From Parvicella sp041583015 (lineage in GTDB: Bacteria > Bacteroidota > Bacteroidia > Flavobacteriales_D > Parvicellaceae): a stretch of DNA of 33,525 nucleotides. The position numbers and the translations under genes were made by a program. Under the pieces are notes generated by a model, which saw nothing but the letters and a program-made list of their open reading frames with translations, made no database searches and had not been told where the DNA came from. Positions within the stretch are counted from its first letter, which is position 1. Each line of letters opens with the position of its first letter. Shown piece after piece: positions 22,878-31,029 of this stretch. The stretch covers positions 1 to 33,525 of the forward strand of contig JBFHGR010000027.1 in NCBI GenBank assembly GCA_041583015.1, written 5' to 3'.

Positions 22878-23846
22878 ATGATTATGAAATTATTGACAGT
22901 TCCAACCTATGTCCTACCTCTACTCATTCTCTCATCATGTCAGATTGCAGAATCTCCTCAAGCAATTTCACTTACAGAAAATGCAACTAAGGAAAAACTT
23001 AAGCCACTTGAATCAAATGATTATATGTCATCATATTCTATTATCGATGAAGAACATGGTACAAAGACAACCATGAAAATCATTGGAGATATGAGAGTAA
23101 TGACAACCAATGCCCTTCCTAATCACGAAACAGGAACCTTTCCTAATAAGGACAATCCAAATACAATAAAACCTCAAAATAGAACTTATTCTTTTCCGCT
23201 AAACCCAATCAATTCAGGCAAGGCAAAATGGGCACGAGAACCAGGAGTTGCATTGAATGGGATAAAATTTGAGCCAGAAACTGCAGAACAATTAATTTGT
23301 GAAACTGGGCAACATTTTAGAATTGAAGCTAAAGGAGGCTTATTAAACTTTGGTCTTGATGAAAACAATGCACATGTTCAACCTACAGGAGCTTATCACT
23401 ATCATGGTGTGCCAACATATCTTATTCAATTATTAGACAAAGGAGAAGATCTTATTCATGTTGGTTTCGCAAAGGATGGCTTCCCAATATATTACTCAAA
23501 AAGCGGTGCCTACAAACCAAGTTATGTAACCCAATCAGAACCCCGAGAAGGCATAGATTGTAATTATAAAAATCCACATCAATCACTGCATTATGACTTA
23601 GAAGGCACAACCCCGGATGGAGTTTTTGTTTCTGACTGGATTTATCAGGAGGGGGCAGGTGATTTAGATGAATGTAATGGTATAACAATAAATGGTAATT
23701 ACCTGTATTTGTTAACTGACACCTACCCATATGTAGGAAGATGTTTAATGGGTGAATTTAAAGAAGATCATCCTCAAGGGCCACCTCCAGGAAATCACCA
23801 TCACGGACAACCAAATGGACATCCTTCTAACGGACACAATCATTAA
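22878..23846 (+). CDS. YHYH-domain lipoprotein
   Basis: 322 residues. Lipoprotein signal with lipobox ILSSC (lipid Cys at 21 when started at the first ATG; the start could also be ATG22884, MKLLTVP). The YHYH domain follows: AKWAREPGVALNGIKFEP, AYHYHGVPTYLI with YHYH at 173-176, LIHVGFAKDGFPIYY, and CNGITINGNYLYLLTDTYPYVGRCLMG. The last 20 residues are His-rich (PPPGNHHHGQPNGHPSNGHNH), suggesting metal binding. The molecular role of YHYH proteins is not settled. Exported and attached to a membrane. It stands alone after an inverted repeat, followed by the small basic-protein gene. Confidence 0.85.
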   Translation: MIMKLLTVPTYVLPLLILSSCQIAESPQAISLTENATKEKLKPLESNDYMSSYSIIDEEHGTKTTMKIIGDMRVMTTNALPNHETGTFPNKDNPNTIKPQNRTYSFPLNPINSGKAKWAREPGVALNGIKFEPETAEQLICETGQHFRIEAKGGLLNFGLDENNAHVQPTGAYHYHGVPTYLIQLLDKGEDLIHVGFAKDGFPIYYSKSGAYKPSYVTQSEPREGIDCNYKNPHQSLHYDLEGTTPDGVFVSDWIYQEGAGDLDECNGITINGNYLYLLTDTYPYVGRCLMGEFKEDHPQGPPPGNHHHGQPNGHPSNGHNH

Positions 23847-23918
23847 AATAATTAACAATTATTCTGTTTTAATCTTCTTTATTATCCATACATTAGACAA
23901 GAAATAAAACTAAACGTC

Positions 23919-24023
23919 ATGGCAAAAAGTAAAGATGCAAAGAAGACTGTAAAAAAAGAAGCAACCAAATCCATTAAAGAAAAAAGAGAAGAAAAAAAAG
24001 CGAAGAAAGCGGCTAAACGATAA
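23919..24023 (+). CDS. 34-residue lysine-rich basic protein
   Basis: A short ORF reads MAKSKDAKKTVKKEATKSIK then EKREEKKAKKAAKR: more than 40 percent Lys/Arg, almost all helix-forming residues, no aromatic residue. It has an ATG with A-rich upstream sequence and is followed 29 bases later by a well-formed intrinsic terminator, which supports a real transcription unit. I recall similar very short basic proteins in Bacteroidota genomes, but not their function. RNA, DNA or ribosome binding is possible from the charge alone. No promoter element is clear in the 72 bases upstream. Confidence 0.6.
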   Translation: MAKSKDAKKTVKKEATKSIKEKREEKKAKKAAKR

Positions 24024-24052
24024 CGAAACTAGCCCTTTAAAAGTATACAACG

Positions 24053-24088
24053 AAAAATGTGACACGTTAAACTGTTACATTTTTTTTT
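24053..24088 (+). terminator. Intrinsic terminator after the basic-protein gene
   Basis: Arms AAAAATGTGACA (24053-24064) and TGTTACATTTTT (24073-24084) pair with one G-T wobble around CGTTAAAC, and the T run continues to 24088. It isolates the small basic gene from the TetR-controlled unit that follows. Confidence 0.8.
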
Positions 24089-24115
24089 GCTTAAATAAAA
24101 GAATAATAATAAAAC

Positions 24116-24147
24116 TTGGCGTTATAAATAATATATACATATCTTTG
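24116..24147 (+). promoter_or_regulatory. Promoter of the TetR/4TM operon
   Basis: A TTG (24116-24118) and TATCTTTG (24140-24147) are spaced by 21 bases, close to the Bacteroidota layout TTTG-N19-TAnnTTTG. Transcription would start near 24152, giving a 30-base leader before ATG24182. Confidence 0.7.
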
Positions 24148-24166
24148 TGAGTGAGTATTCACTTAC
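24147..24166. promoter_or_regulatory. Palindromic operator, probable TetR binding site
   Basis: GTGAGTGA-GTAT-TCACTTAC is a 20-base inverted repeat with one mismatched pair. It overlaps the end of the -7 element and covers the predicted transcription start, where a bound repressor would block RNA polymerase. The TetR gene is the second gene of this unit, so autorepression is the simplest reading. I see no second copy before the efflux genes. Confidence 0.75.
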
Positions 24167-24181
24167 CTAAACAATAGACAG

Positions 24182-24586
24182 ATGAATGGAAAAAACAATA
24201 TTGCAATAGGCTTCATAATTATGGGGCTTTTTATGGCGTATGGATTCTTACTTATTTACCTAAGAGATTTTGCTCCTAACGCAGATGAATGGGTCAATTC
24301 CTATAGTTCTGGCAAACATTTTGAAACAAGATTAGCTCATGTGCATGGCAATCTATTTTCTTTTCTAAATATTCTTATGGGATATTTATTACTACACTTT
24401 AAAGATAAAATAAAGCACACCAAAACTATTTCATGGCTAGCCCTTACAGGTTTATTGATGCCCATTGGAATATTATCTGAAGTATACCTAGGCCTTCCTC
24501 CTATATTAGTAATACTTGGAGCCATTACAATGACAACTTCTGTTGTATGGATGGGAATATCTTTTCTAAATATGAAAAAATCTTAA
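24182..24586 (+). CDS. Four-helix membrane protein, unknown function
   Basis: 134 residues with hydrophobic helices at about 8-27, 58-72, 83-102 and 106-128. Between helices 1 and 2 is a conserved-looking HVHGN motif (His53, His55, Gly56, Asn57) in RLAHVHGNLFSFLN; His residues at the mouth of a helix could bind heme or metal, but I know of no evidence. The TetR gene starts one base after its stop, and the TetR operator lies just upstream, so it is controlled with the regulator. It may help the efflux system or respond to the same inducer. No family recognised. Confidence 0.75.
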   Translation: MNGKNNIAIGFIIMGLFMAYGFLLIYLRDFAPNADEWVNSYSSGKHFETRLAHVHGNLFSFLNILMGYLLLHFKDKIKHTKTISWLALTGLLMPIGILSEVYLGLPPILVILGAITMTTSVVWMGISFLNMKKS

Positions 24587-24587
24587 A

Positions 24588-25193
24588 ATGAAAGAGACAG
24601 TTACAACGAGGCAGTTTGAGATAATAGAAGCTGCTGGTAGAATATTAACCAATTCAGGCCTTGGAGGATTGACTATAAAAAACTTGGCAAAAGAAATGAA
24701 TTTTTCAGAAAGCGCCATTTATAGACATTTCTCTGGCAAAGAAAAAATTATTATTGCGATGTTGAAGTATTTAGCCACTAATATGGGAAGTGAATACGAC
24801 AAACTCTCCAAAACTGACCTTAGCACAGAGGAAAAATTTATTGCATTATTTACAACTCAATTGGAGTTTTTCAAAAACAATCCACATTTTGTGGTAGCCG
24901 TTTTTTCCGATGGTCTCATGGAAGAAAGTAAATCCATTAACGAAGCAATTCTAGGTATTATGAAAGTTAGAATGAAACATTTAAAGCCAATTATACAAGA
25001 AGGGCAAAAAAATGGACTATTCATTACCTCGATTTCAGAAAATGACTTAATGCACATTGTTATGGGATCAATTCGTCTTCTTATGTTTAAATGGAGAGCA
25101 GGCAATTTTGAACTAGACATTATAGAACATGGAAATAAAATGATACAAACACTACTCTCTTTAATTAAAATAAAATCAGATGACAACGAATAA
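24588..25193 (+). CDS. TetR/AcrR family transcriptional regulator
   Basis: 201 residues. The N-terminal helix-turn-helix is clear: FEIIEAAGRILTNSGLGGLTIKNLAKEMNFSESAIYRHFSGKEKIIIAML, with the HTH at about 28-49. The C-terminal ligand-binding part is all-helical. One base separates it from the four-helix protein, so they share a transcript and the operator at 24147-24166 is its probable target. The efflux genes start 104 bases later on the same strand and would be partly under its control if transcription reads through. The ligand is unknown. Confidence 0.92.
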   Translation: MKETVTTRQFEIIEAAGRILTNSGLGGLTIKNLAKEMNFSESAIYRHFSGKEKIIIAMLKYLATNMGSEYDKLSKTDLSTEEKFIALFTTQLEFFKNNPHFVVAVFSDGLMEESKSINEAILGIMKVRMKHLKPIIQEGQKNGLFITSISENDLMHIVMGSIRLLMFKWRAGNFELDIIEHGNKMIQTLLSLIKIKSDDNE

Positions 25194-25297
25194 AGTGTGT
25201 GACACCAGTTACTTATACCGTTAATCATTTAGATTAGTATTGTACATATAAGATTCAATTTATACAAAAGAAAAATCAATTTGAATACCAATATTAA

Positions 25298-26623
25298 ATG
25301 AAACTATTTAACCTAAATATTTTCCTTGTTATTTTAGTAGTAATGCTTAATCAACAAGGTAATTTTGCTCAAGATTCAAAAAAAATTGCTTCTTGTCAAG
25401 AACTAATCAACTATGCTAAAGAGACCAATATTGATCTTTTGAATGCAAATTTACAGTTGAAACTCGCAAGCCTTTCCACTAAAACGTCTTATGCAAATAT
25501 CGTTAACCCCATGATTCCAACTTCAGCGATGGCTATTAACAATATTGATCAACAAGTAAGTTTTCTTCCTGGTCAAGTATTTGGTCTACCTGAAGGAACA
25601 TATAAGCAAGTAACTATGGGACAGCAATATGCCTTTACTTTTAACTTACAACCGCAATTTGATATACTTAACTTAGGTAGCATTGCACAAGTTCAATCTG
25701 CTAAGATTAATGCAAAACTTGTAGAAAATCAAAATAAACTCAACGAATGGGAAATTTACAATAAATTAAACGCCATCTATTTTAATATCATTTCATTTAA
25801 TGCACAAGCAAATGTCATTACTGAGCAAATCATTAACGCTCAAAAAATTCATGCAATCATTGCCAATAAATTCGAACAAGGAATAACTAGAAAACAAGAA
25901 TTGAATGAAGCTGAAGTTAATCTCATTTCACTTAACGACAAATTAGAACAGATCAAAATCAATCTAGAAATTCAATTTAAAAATCTAAACACACTCCTTG
26001 ATAACCAAGTAAAGGCAGACCTTACAGAAGATTTATGGAATTACAACCAGAATACATTTGTTCCTGATGTACTCCCCAACAACTTGATGCATAATAATGC
26101 TCAACTACAAAGAGAATTAGCAAACAAGGAATTAAGAGTAATAAAATTCCAACACACGCCAGTGGTGTCCTTTATATCCTCGTTCAATTGGCAAAATTTA
26201 AGTAATGATAATTTCTTCTCTAGCAATTCAGATTGGATAAACTACAGTTATGTGGGGCTAAAGATAAGATATGACCTTCCAACTAACACGCAAAAGTATG
26301 CCAACTTAAAAACGAAACAAATCCAATTAGAACTTTTAGAAAGTAATGAAAATCACATAGAAAAAGAAGAGCAAAATTCAGATCAAGTTCTAGCATTAGA
26401 ATTAAAAAAGACTATTGCACAAAAAAATAATTTTGAAAAAATAATGCATTTAAGAAATGACACATTCGATAAAAACTTTAATCAGTTTGAACAAGGTATC
26501 CTCCCATTAGATAAATTACTAATCTCTCAAAACGATTTAATAATAAGCAAATTAAATATGATTTCTGCATTAGCAAATGTTGGATTCACCCAAACGAAAA
26601 TACAAATAAACAATGATTTATAA
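25298..26623 (+). CDS. TolC-like outer-membrane efflux protein
   Basis: 441 residues with a signal peptide (MKLFNLNIFLVILVVMLNQQGNFA). The body is long amphipathic helices of the outer membrane factor family with two internal repeats, e.g. ANLQLKLASLSTKTSYANIVNP, INAKLVENQNKLNEWEIYNKLN and NKFEQGITRKQELNEAEVNLISLNDKLEQIK near residue 190-215, a typical TolC repeat signature. It would form the trans-periplasmic channel of the pump. The next gene (adaptor) overlaps its end by 11 bases. I found no TAnnTTTG before it; the 104 bases upstream have no visible TetR palindrome. Confidence 0.87.
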   Translation: MKLFNLNIFLVILVVMLNQQGNFAQDSKKIASCQELINYAKETNIDLLNANLQLKLASLSTKTSYANIVNPMIPTSAMAINNIDQQVSFLPGQVFGLPEGTYKQVTMGQQYAFTFNLQPQFDILNLGSIAQVQSAKINAKLVENQNKLNEWEIYNKLNAIYFNIISFNAQANVITEQIINAQKIHAIIANKFEQGITRKQELNEAEVNLISLNDKLEQIKINLEIQFKNLNTLLDNQVKADLTEDLWNYNQNTFVPDVLPNNLMHNNAQLQRELANKELRVIKFQHTPVVSFISSFNWQNLSNDNFFSSNSDWINYSYVGLKIRYDLPTNTQKYANLKTKQIQLELLESNENHIEKEEQNSDQVLALELKKTIAQKNNFEKIMHLRNDTFDKNFNQFEQGILPLDKLLISQNDLIISKLNMISALANVGFTQTKIQINNDL

Positions 26624-27713
26624 ATCACACAAGACACTGTTGCTTGCATTCAGTTTACTCTCTTTGTATTCATGTAGCAACGAAGAAGAAACCACTCCTG
26701 TAGTTCAGGATATTAAAGAATTGGTATTCGCATCAGGAGAACTACAATGGGATGATGCATACAACCTTACGGCACAAACTGATGGTATTCTAATCAATGC
26801 TGATTTTGAGATAGGTAATGAGGTGAAAAAAGGTGATTTACTAGCAAAAGTAGATAACAAAAATAGCGCTATCAATACCCAAACTGCAGCAGAACAATTA
26901 AGCATCTCCAACATTAATGTATCTGCGAAATCACCCGCACTACTCCAACTACAAGAAAATATTTCTATTGCTGAGAAAAAATATGCGCAGGATAAATTTC
27001 AGGAGCAGCGCTACAAGGAACTCTACGAAAGTGAAAGCGTTGCCAAAGTTGAATATGAAAATATGACTCTTAATGCCGAAAGTTCATTGGCCAATTTAAA
27101 TGCATTAAAAAAGCAGGAAGAACTTCTTTTACAACAAGCAAAACAACAATTGATCAATGCTAAAAGTCAATTATTGAACAATCAAGTTTATCAAGATTAC
27201 AACAACATTCAAGCAACTGAAAGTGGTACTGTTATCAAAAAAATGAAGACCAATGGCGATTTTGTTCGTAAAGGAGAAGTTATCGCAACAATAGCCAATC
27301 ATAAAAAGGTAGAAGGCGTATTGAATGTAGATGAAAACAATATTGACAAAGTAAAAATTGGTCAATCTGTATTCATAAAACTAAACACCAATAAGGAAAA
27401 AGTATACGAAGGAAAAGTAACAGAAATACTTTCTGCATTTGATGAGCAAACGCAATCATTTATTTGCAAAGTACAGTTTAACGAAACCATGAATTCAACA
27501 CTATATGGCACTCAATTGGAAGCTAACATACTAATAGGAGAAAAGAAAGATGCATTATTAATACCAAGAATTTATGTGGATTTTGGCAATAAAGTGAATG
27601 TAAAGGGAGAGCAAAAGAGCGTTACCATAAAAACAGGAATTATCTCTTCTGAATATGTTGAAGTTTTGGATGGCATAGATAAAAATACTGTGTTATTACC
27701 CCTAAAAAAATAA
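26613..27713 (+). CDS. HlyD-type efflux adaptor, lipoprotein
   Basis: 366 residues. Lipoprotein signal with lipobox LYSC (Cys21). The order is that of membrane-fusion proteins: a first biotinyl-lipoyl half (about 50-75, QTDGILINADFEIGNEVKKGDLLAKVDNK), a helical hairpin (about 100-185), the second lipoyl half (ATESGTVIKKMKTNGDFVRKGEVIATIA) and a beta-barrel part (GQSVFIKLNTNKEKVYEGKVTEI). It joins the inner-membrane permease to the TolC-like channel. Its start overlaps the upstream gene by 11 bases, and the permease follows 4 bases after. Confidence 0.9.
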   Translation: MIYKSHKTLLLAFSLLSLYSCSNEEETTPVVQDIKELVFASGELQWDDAYNLTAQTDGILINADFEIGNEVKKGDLLAKVDNKNSAINTQTAAEQLSISNINVSAKSPALLQLQENISIAEKKYAQDKFQEQRYKELYESESVAKVEYENMTLNAESSLANLNALKKQEELLLQQAKQQLINAKSQLLNNQVYQDYNNIQATESGTVIKKMKTNGDFVRKGEVIATIANHKKVEGVLNVDENNIDKVKIGQSVFIKLNTNKEKVYEGKVTEILSAFDEQTQSFICKVQFNETMNSTLYGTQLEANILIGEKKDALLIPRIYVDFGNKVNVKGEQKSVTIKTGIISSEYVEVLDGIDKNTVLLPLKK

Positions 27714-27717
27714 ACAA

Positions 27718-28941
27718 ATGGGAATAAACACTTCTATATCTCGTACATATGTTACGTCAAACAAAAAACTTACGGCAGTTGCTGTTTTAGGTGTTTTACT
27801 TGGAATGTCTGTATATATTTTCATGAATAGCCTCCTCGTTGGATTCGATAAAAGCGCTACAGATTCTATTTTCAGTAGCATGTCACACATTAGAGTTTAC
27901 AAGGATGATGAAATTAGTAAGGTTTTAAAAAAGGATTCCGCTTCAAACTTCCTTATCATAAACCCTAAGGTAGTTCCGAGCAACAACACCATTATCAATC
28001 CTAAAATGGTAATAGAAACTATCTTATCCTTGGATGAAGTTACAGTGGTAACACCTCAAGTCAATGCGAGTGTATTTTATAACAATGGTAAATCACAAAT
28101 CGCTGGGATGGCCTATGGTATTATCCCTGAAGAAGCAAACATTATGTATGACATTAAATCCACAATGGTTGATGGTAATCTTGATATGTTGGCTTCCAAC
28201 CCAAACGGGATTATTGTAGGAAGTGGAATAGCTGAAAAAGTGAACCTTGCCATCAATGATAAAATAAACTTAACCTCCTCAAAAGGTATCAATCGGACTT
28301 TTAATGTAGTAGGTGTTTTCCAAAGTAAGAACTCTCAAATAGACGACACGAAGTCATATATCAACCTTGCTGCTGCTCAGCAACTACTCAAAGAAGGTAA
28401 CACCTACATAACCGACATTAATGTCAACATAATAGATCCACAACAAGCAGCAGATGTTGCTATGAAGATTAGCCAAATTACTGGATACAATGCTGAAGGT
28501 TGGAAGGAAGCCAATGAAACTATGATGGCATCTTTTAGAATGAGATCAATAGTAATCACTTTTGTATCCTTCACCATTTTATTAGTTGCAGGTTTCGGAA
28601 TTTACACCATATTAAACATGACAGTTTCTCAAAAAATAAATGATATTGCAATACTCAAAGCAATGGGGTTTAAAGGAAAGGATGTGGTTATGATTTTCGT
28701 AACACAAGCACTTACAATTGGAGCAATTGGGGTTATTTCAGGAGTACTTGCCGCAATGGGAATGGTAGCCTTAATGAAAACTGTCTATATAGGTGGAGAT
28801 GTAGGCTACTTCCCTATCGACTTTGAGCCTTCTCAATTTATAAAAGGAGTAATAATAGGTTTGGTGATCACTTTTTTTGCAGGCTATATGCCTGCTAGAA
28901 AGGCTGCCAATATTGATCCAGTAGGAATTTTAAGAAAATAA
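27718..28941 (+). CDS. ABC transporter permease, FtsX/MacB family
   Basis: 407 residues. Membrane helix 1 at about 20-38, a large extracytoplasmic domain (about 40-270, MacB_PCD type), then three helices near 280-300, 330-350 and 380-400, with INDIAILKAMGFKGKDVVMIFVTQ linking the second and third, a classic FtsX motif, and PARKAANIDPVGILRK at the end. With the ATPase encoded next it forms a mechanotransmitter-type exporter such as MacAB, DevBCA or LolCDE; the adaptor and channel point to an efflux pump rather than lipoprotein sorting. Confidence 0.88.
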   Translation: MGINTSISRTYVTSNKKLTAVAVLGVLLGMSVYIFMNSLLVGFDKSATDSIFSSMSHIRVYKDDEISKVLKKDSASNFLIINPKVVPSNNTIINPKMVIETILSLDEVTVVTPQVNASVFYNNGKSQIAGMAYGIIPEEANIMYDIKSTMVDGNLDMLASNPNGIIVGSGIAEKVNLAINDKINLTSSKGINRTFNVVGVFQSKNSQIDDTKSYINLAAAQQLLKEGNTYITDINVNIIDPQQAADVAMKISQITGYNAEGWKEANETMMASFRMRSIVITFVSFTILLVAGFGIYTILNMTVSQKINDIAILKAMGFKGKDVVMIFVTQALTIGAIGVISGVLAAMGMVALMKTVYIGGDVGYFPIDFEPSQFIKGVIIGLVITFFAGYMPARKAANIDPVGILRK

Positions 28942-28944
28942 AAA

Positions 28945-29622
28945 GTGAGTACAATTTTAAAAACACATGATATCAACAAGTTCTTTTATGAACCAACTGA
29001 ATTTCAAGTATTGAAAAATATTGAATTTGAAGTTCAAAAAGGAGAATTTCTATCCATGATTGGAAAATCTGGAAGTGGTAAATCTACCCTACTCTATATC
29101 CTATCTACTATGGATACTGATTATAGTGGACAATTGTATATAGACAACAAACTTACAACTGGCATGTCTAATGATGCATTGGCAGAAATCAGAAATGAGA
29201 AGATTGGTTTTGTATTTCAATTCCACTATTTACTATCGGAATTTACCTGTCTTAAAAATATTATGATTCCTGCTTTAAAATTAGGAAAACTTAGTGAACA
29301 AGAAATTGAAGAAAAAGCCTACGAAAAGTTAAAAATGCTGGATATGGAAGACCAAGCTCTAAAACCTGCCAGCAAACTTTCAGGAGGACAACAACAACGT
29401 ATTGCCATAGCAAGAGCATTAATCAACGACCCATTAATTATTATGGGTGATGAGCCTACTGGAAATCTCGACAGTAAGAACACAGATATAGTTTTTGATA
29501 TTTTCCAAGAACTTACTCAAACTTATGGTCAAACCATAATTGCAGTAACCCATGACCAAGATTTTGCAGAGAAGAGTGATAGAATTATCGAAATGATTGA
29601 CGGCAGAATAATAAGAGGTTAA
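28945..29622 (+). CDS. ABC transporter ATP-binding protein (LolD/MacB-like)
   Basis: 225 residues starting with GTG, three bases after the permease stop. Walker A GKSGSGKST at 40-48, Q-loop at about 92, signature LSGGQ at 145-149, Walker B LIIMGDEPTG with Asp169/Glu170, and H-loop THD near 202. It closely matches the ATPases that pair with FtsX-type permeases. It is the last gene of the four-gene efflux set: channel, adaptor, permease, ATPase. Confidence 0.93.
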   Translation: MSTILKTHDINKFFYEPTEFQVLKNIEFEVQKGEFLSMIGKSGSGKSTLLYILSTMDTDYSGQLYIDNKLTTGMSNDALAEIRNEKIGFVFQFHYLLSEFTCLKNIMIPALKLGKLSEQEIEEKAYEKLKMLDMEDQALKPASKLSGGQQQRIAIARALINDPLIIMGDEPTGNLDSKNTDIVFDIFQELTQTYGQTIIAVTHDQDFAEKSDRIIEMIDGRIIRG

Positions 29623-29654
29623 AATTATGAAACTAGACTTAACTATTGAATTGT

Positions 29655-29685
29655 TTGCCTGTTAGTCTCACATTATTATTTTTGT
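29655..29685 (+). promoter_or_regulatory. Consensus promoter of the chromate transporter gene
   Basis: TTTG (29655-29658) and TATTTTTG (29678-29685) are 19 bases apart, the exact consensus spacing for Bacteroidota sigma-A type promoters. The transcript would start near 29690 with a leader of about 40 bases. Confidence 0.78.
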
Positions 29686-29730
29686 AGAACAATCTTGCAT
29701 TTTATTTTAAAGTGCATTTAACTTCTTCAA

Positions 29731-30864
29731 TTGTCAGAAAATAATAAATTAAAGGAAATTGCCTTATTATTCTTCAAACTAGGAGCCATAGCATTTGGTG
29801 GCCCTGCTTCTCACATTGCGATGATGGAAGATGAAGTTGTCACCAAAAGAAAATGGATGACACAAGAACATTTCCTTGATCTTATTGGTGCTACAAATCT
29901 TATTCCTGGGCCAAATTCTACAGAAATGACCATGCATTGCGGCCATGAAAGAGGCGGTTGGAAAGGCATGATAATCGCTGGTGTTTCATTTATATTACCG
30001 GCAGTTTTTATCACCTCTATATTTGCGTGGCTATATGCGGAATATGGTGAACTACCCAATGTAAAACCTTTTATCTATGGAATAAAACCTGCAGTGATCG
30101 CTATTATCATAATGGCTGCATACAAACTAGGAAAGAAAGCGCTCAAGAATTTTGAGTTAGGTGTTCTTGGTGTAATTACCATTATAGCTTGTTTGGCAGG
30201 CATTCCTGAAATTGCTGTACTTTTTGGAGCAGGAGCCATAGGTCTTCTACTCTACTATTTCAAATTAAAAAACGGTACCATTAAATCATTTCTGCCTTTA
30301 TTACTTGTGCAAAGTTCTGATGCTATTTTCATCAGCAAAATCAAAATTCTATTGATCTTCTTAAAAGTAGGTGCAATTCTTTATGGGAGTGGCATGGTAC
30401 TTTTTGCATTTTTAGATGCAGAACTAGTGAACACTGGCTATATGTCAAAACAAACTTTAATGGATTCTGTTGCTGTTGGTCAGATGACACCTGGACCAGT
30501 ACTTTCTACTGCTACATTTATCGGATGGCAATTACAAGGTTTTTGGGGAGCTATTCTAGCTACCGTTGGTATTTTTCTTCCATCTTTTGTATTTGTTTTA
30601 TTACTTAATCCTATTATACCTAAACTTAGGAAATCTAAAGTAGTTGGTGCGTTTCTTGACGCTGTGAATGTTGCTGCTGTGGGACTTATAGTAGCAGTTT
30701 GCATAGAAATGAGTGTTTCAACATTAACAGACTGGAGAACAATAGTCATAGCAATCATTGCAATTGTTATCGTTTTTATTTTCAAGAAATTAAACAGCGC
30801 ATTTATTGTAATTGGAGGTTCTTTTCTTGGCTACGCATTAACTTATATTCCAGATTTTCTTTAG
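29731..30864 (+). CDS. chrA: Chromate/anion transporter, ChrA family
   Basis: 377 residues, about ten membrane helices, two homologous CHR halves. Half one: FFKLGAIAFGGPASHIAMMEDEVV...WMTQEHFLDLIGATNLIPGPNSTEMTMHCGHERGG; half two: FLKVGAILYGSGMVLFAFLDAEL...YMSKQTLMDSVAVGQMTPGPVLSTATFIGWQLQGF. The paired GATNLIPGPN and GQMTPGPVLS motifs are family signatures. It may export chromate or another oxyanion. I use TTG29731 as the start because the next in-frame Met is 27 residues later, inside the first helix. It has its own promoter and appears to be transcribed alone. Confidence 0.9.
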   Translation: MSENNKLKEIALLFFKLGAIAFGGPASHIAMMEDEVVTKRKWMTQEHFLDLIGATNLIPGPNSTEMTMHCGHERGGWKGMIIAGVSFILPAVFITSIFAWLYAEYGELPNVKPFIYGIKPAVIAIIIMAAYKLGKKALKNFELGVLGVITIIACLAGIPEIAVLFGAGAIGLLLYYFKLKNGTIKSFLPLLLVQSSDAIFISKIKILLIFLKVGAILYGSGMVLFAFLDAELVNTGYMSKQTLMDSVAVGQMTPGPVLSTATFIGWQLQGFWGAILATVGIFLPSFVFVLLLNPIIPKLRKSKVVGAFLDAVNVAAVGLIVAVCIEMSVSTLTDWRTIVIAIIAIVIVFIFKKLNSAFIVIGGSFLGYALTYIPDFL

Positions 30865-30985
30865 ACTATTTTACATCAATGTATCAGGTCTAAAATATAG
30901 AAGAAAAGTAATCCCTACATGCACTAAATATTCTCCAATAATTCATTCATTAAAAACAATTTCTACTAAAATCTGTGAAGAATGA

Positions 30986-30993
30986 TAACTTTG
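30986..30993 (+). promoter_or_regulatory. -7 promoter element TAACTTTG
   Basis: An exact TAnnTTTG match 36 bases before the TTG start at 31030. Between the two lies a nine-codon ORF (31004-31033). No obvious -33 TTTG. Confidence 0.5.
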
Positions 30994-31029
30994 TAATTAT
31001 TAAATGAAAAATAAAATCATTTCGATATT

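Noticed and set aside
24058..25205. TGTGACAC at both 24058-24065 and 25198-25205, flanking the TetR unit
   Set aside because: An 8-base match; the first is part of the terminator stem and the flanks differ, so I treat it as coincidence rather than a duplicated operator or attachment site.
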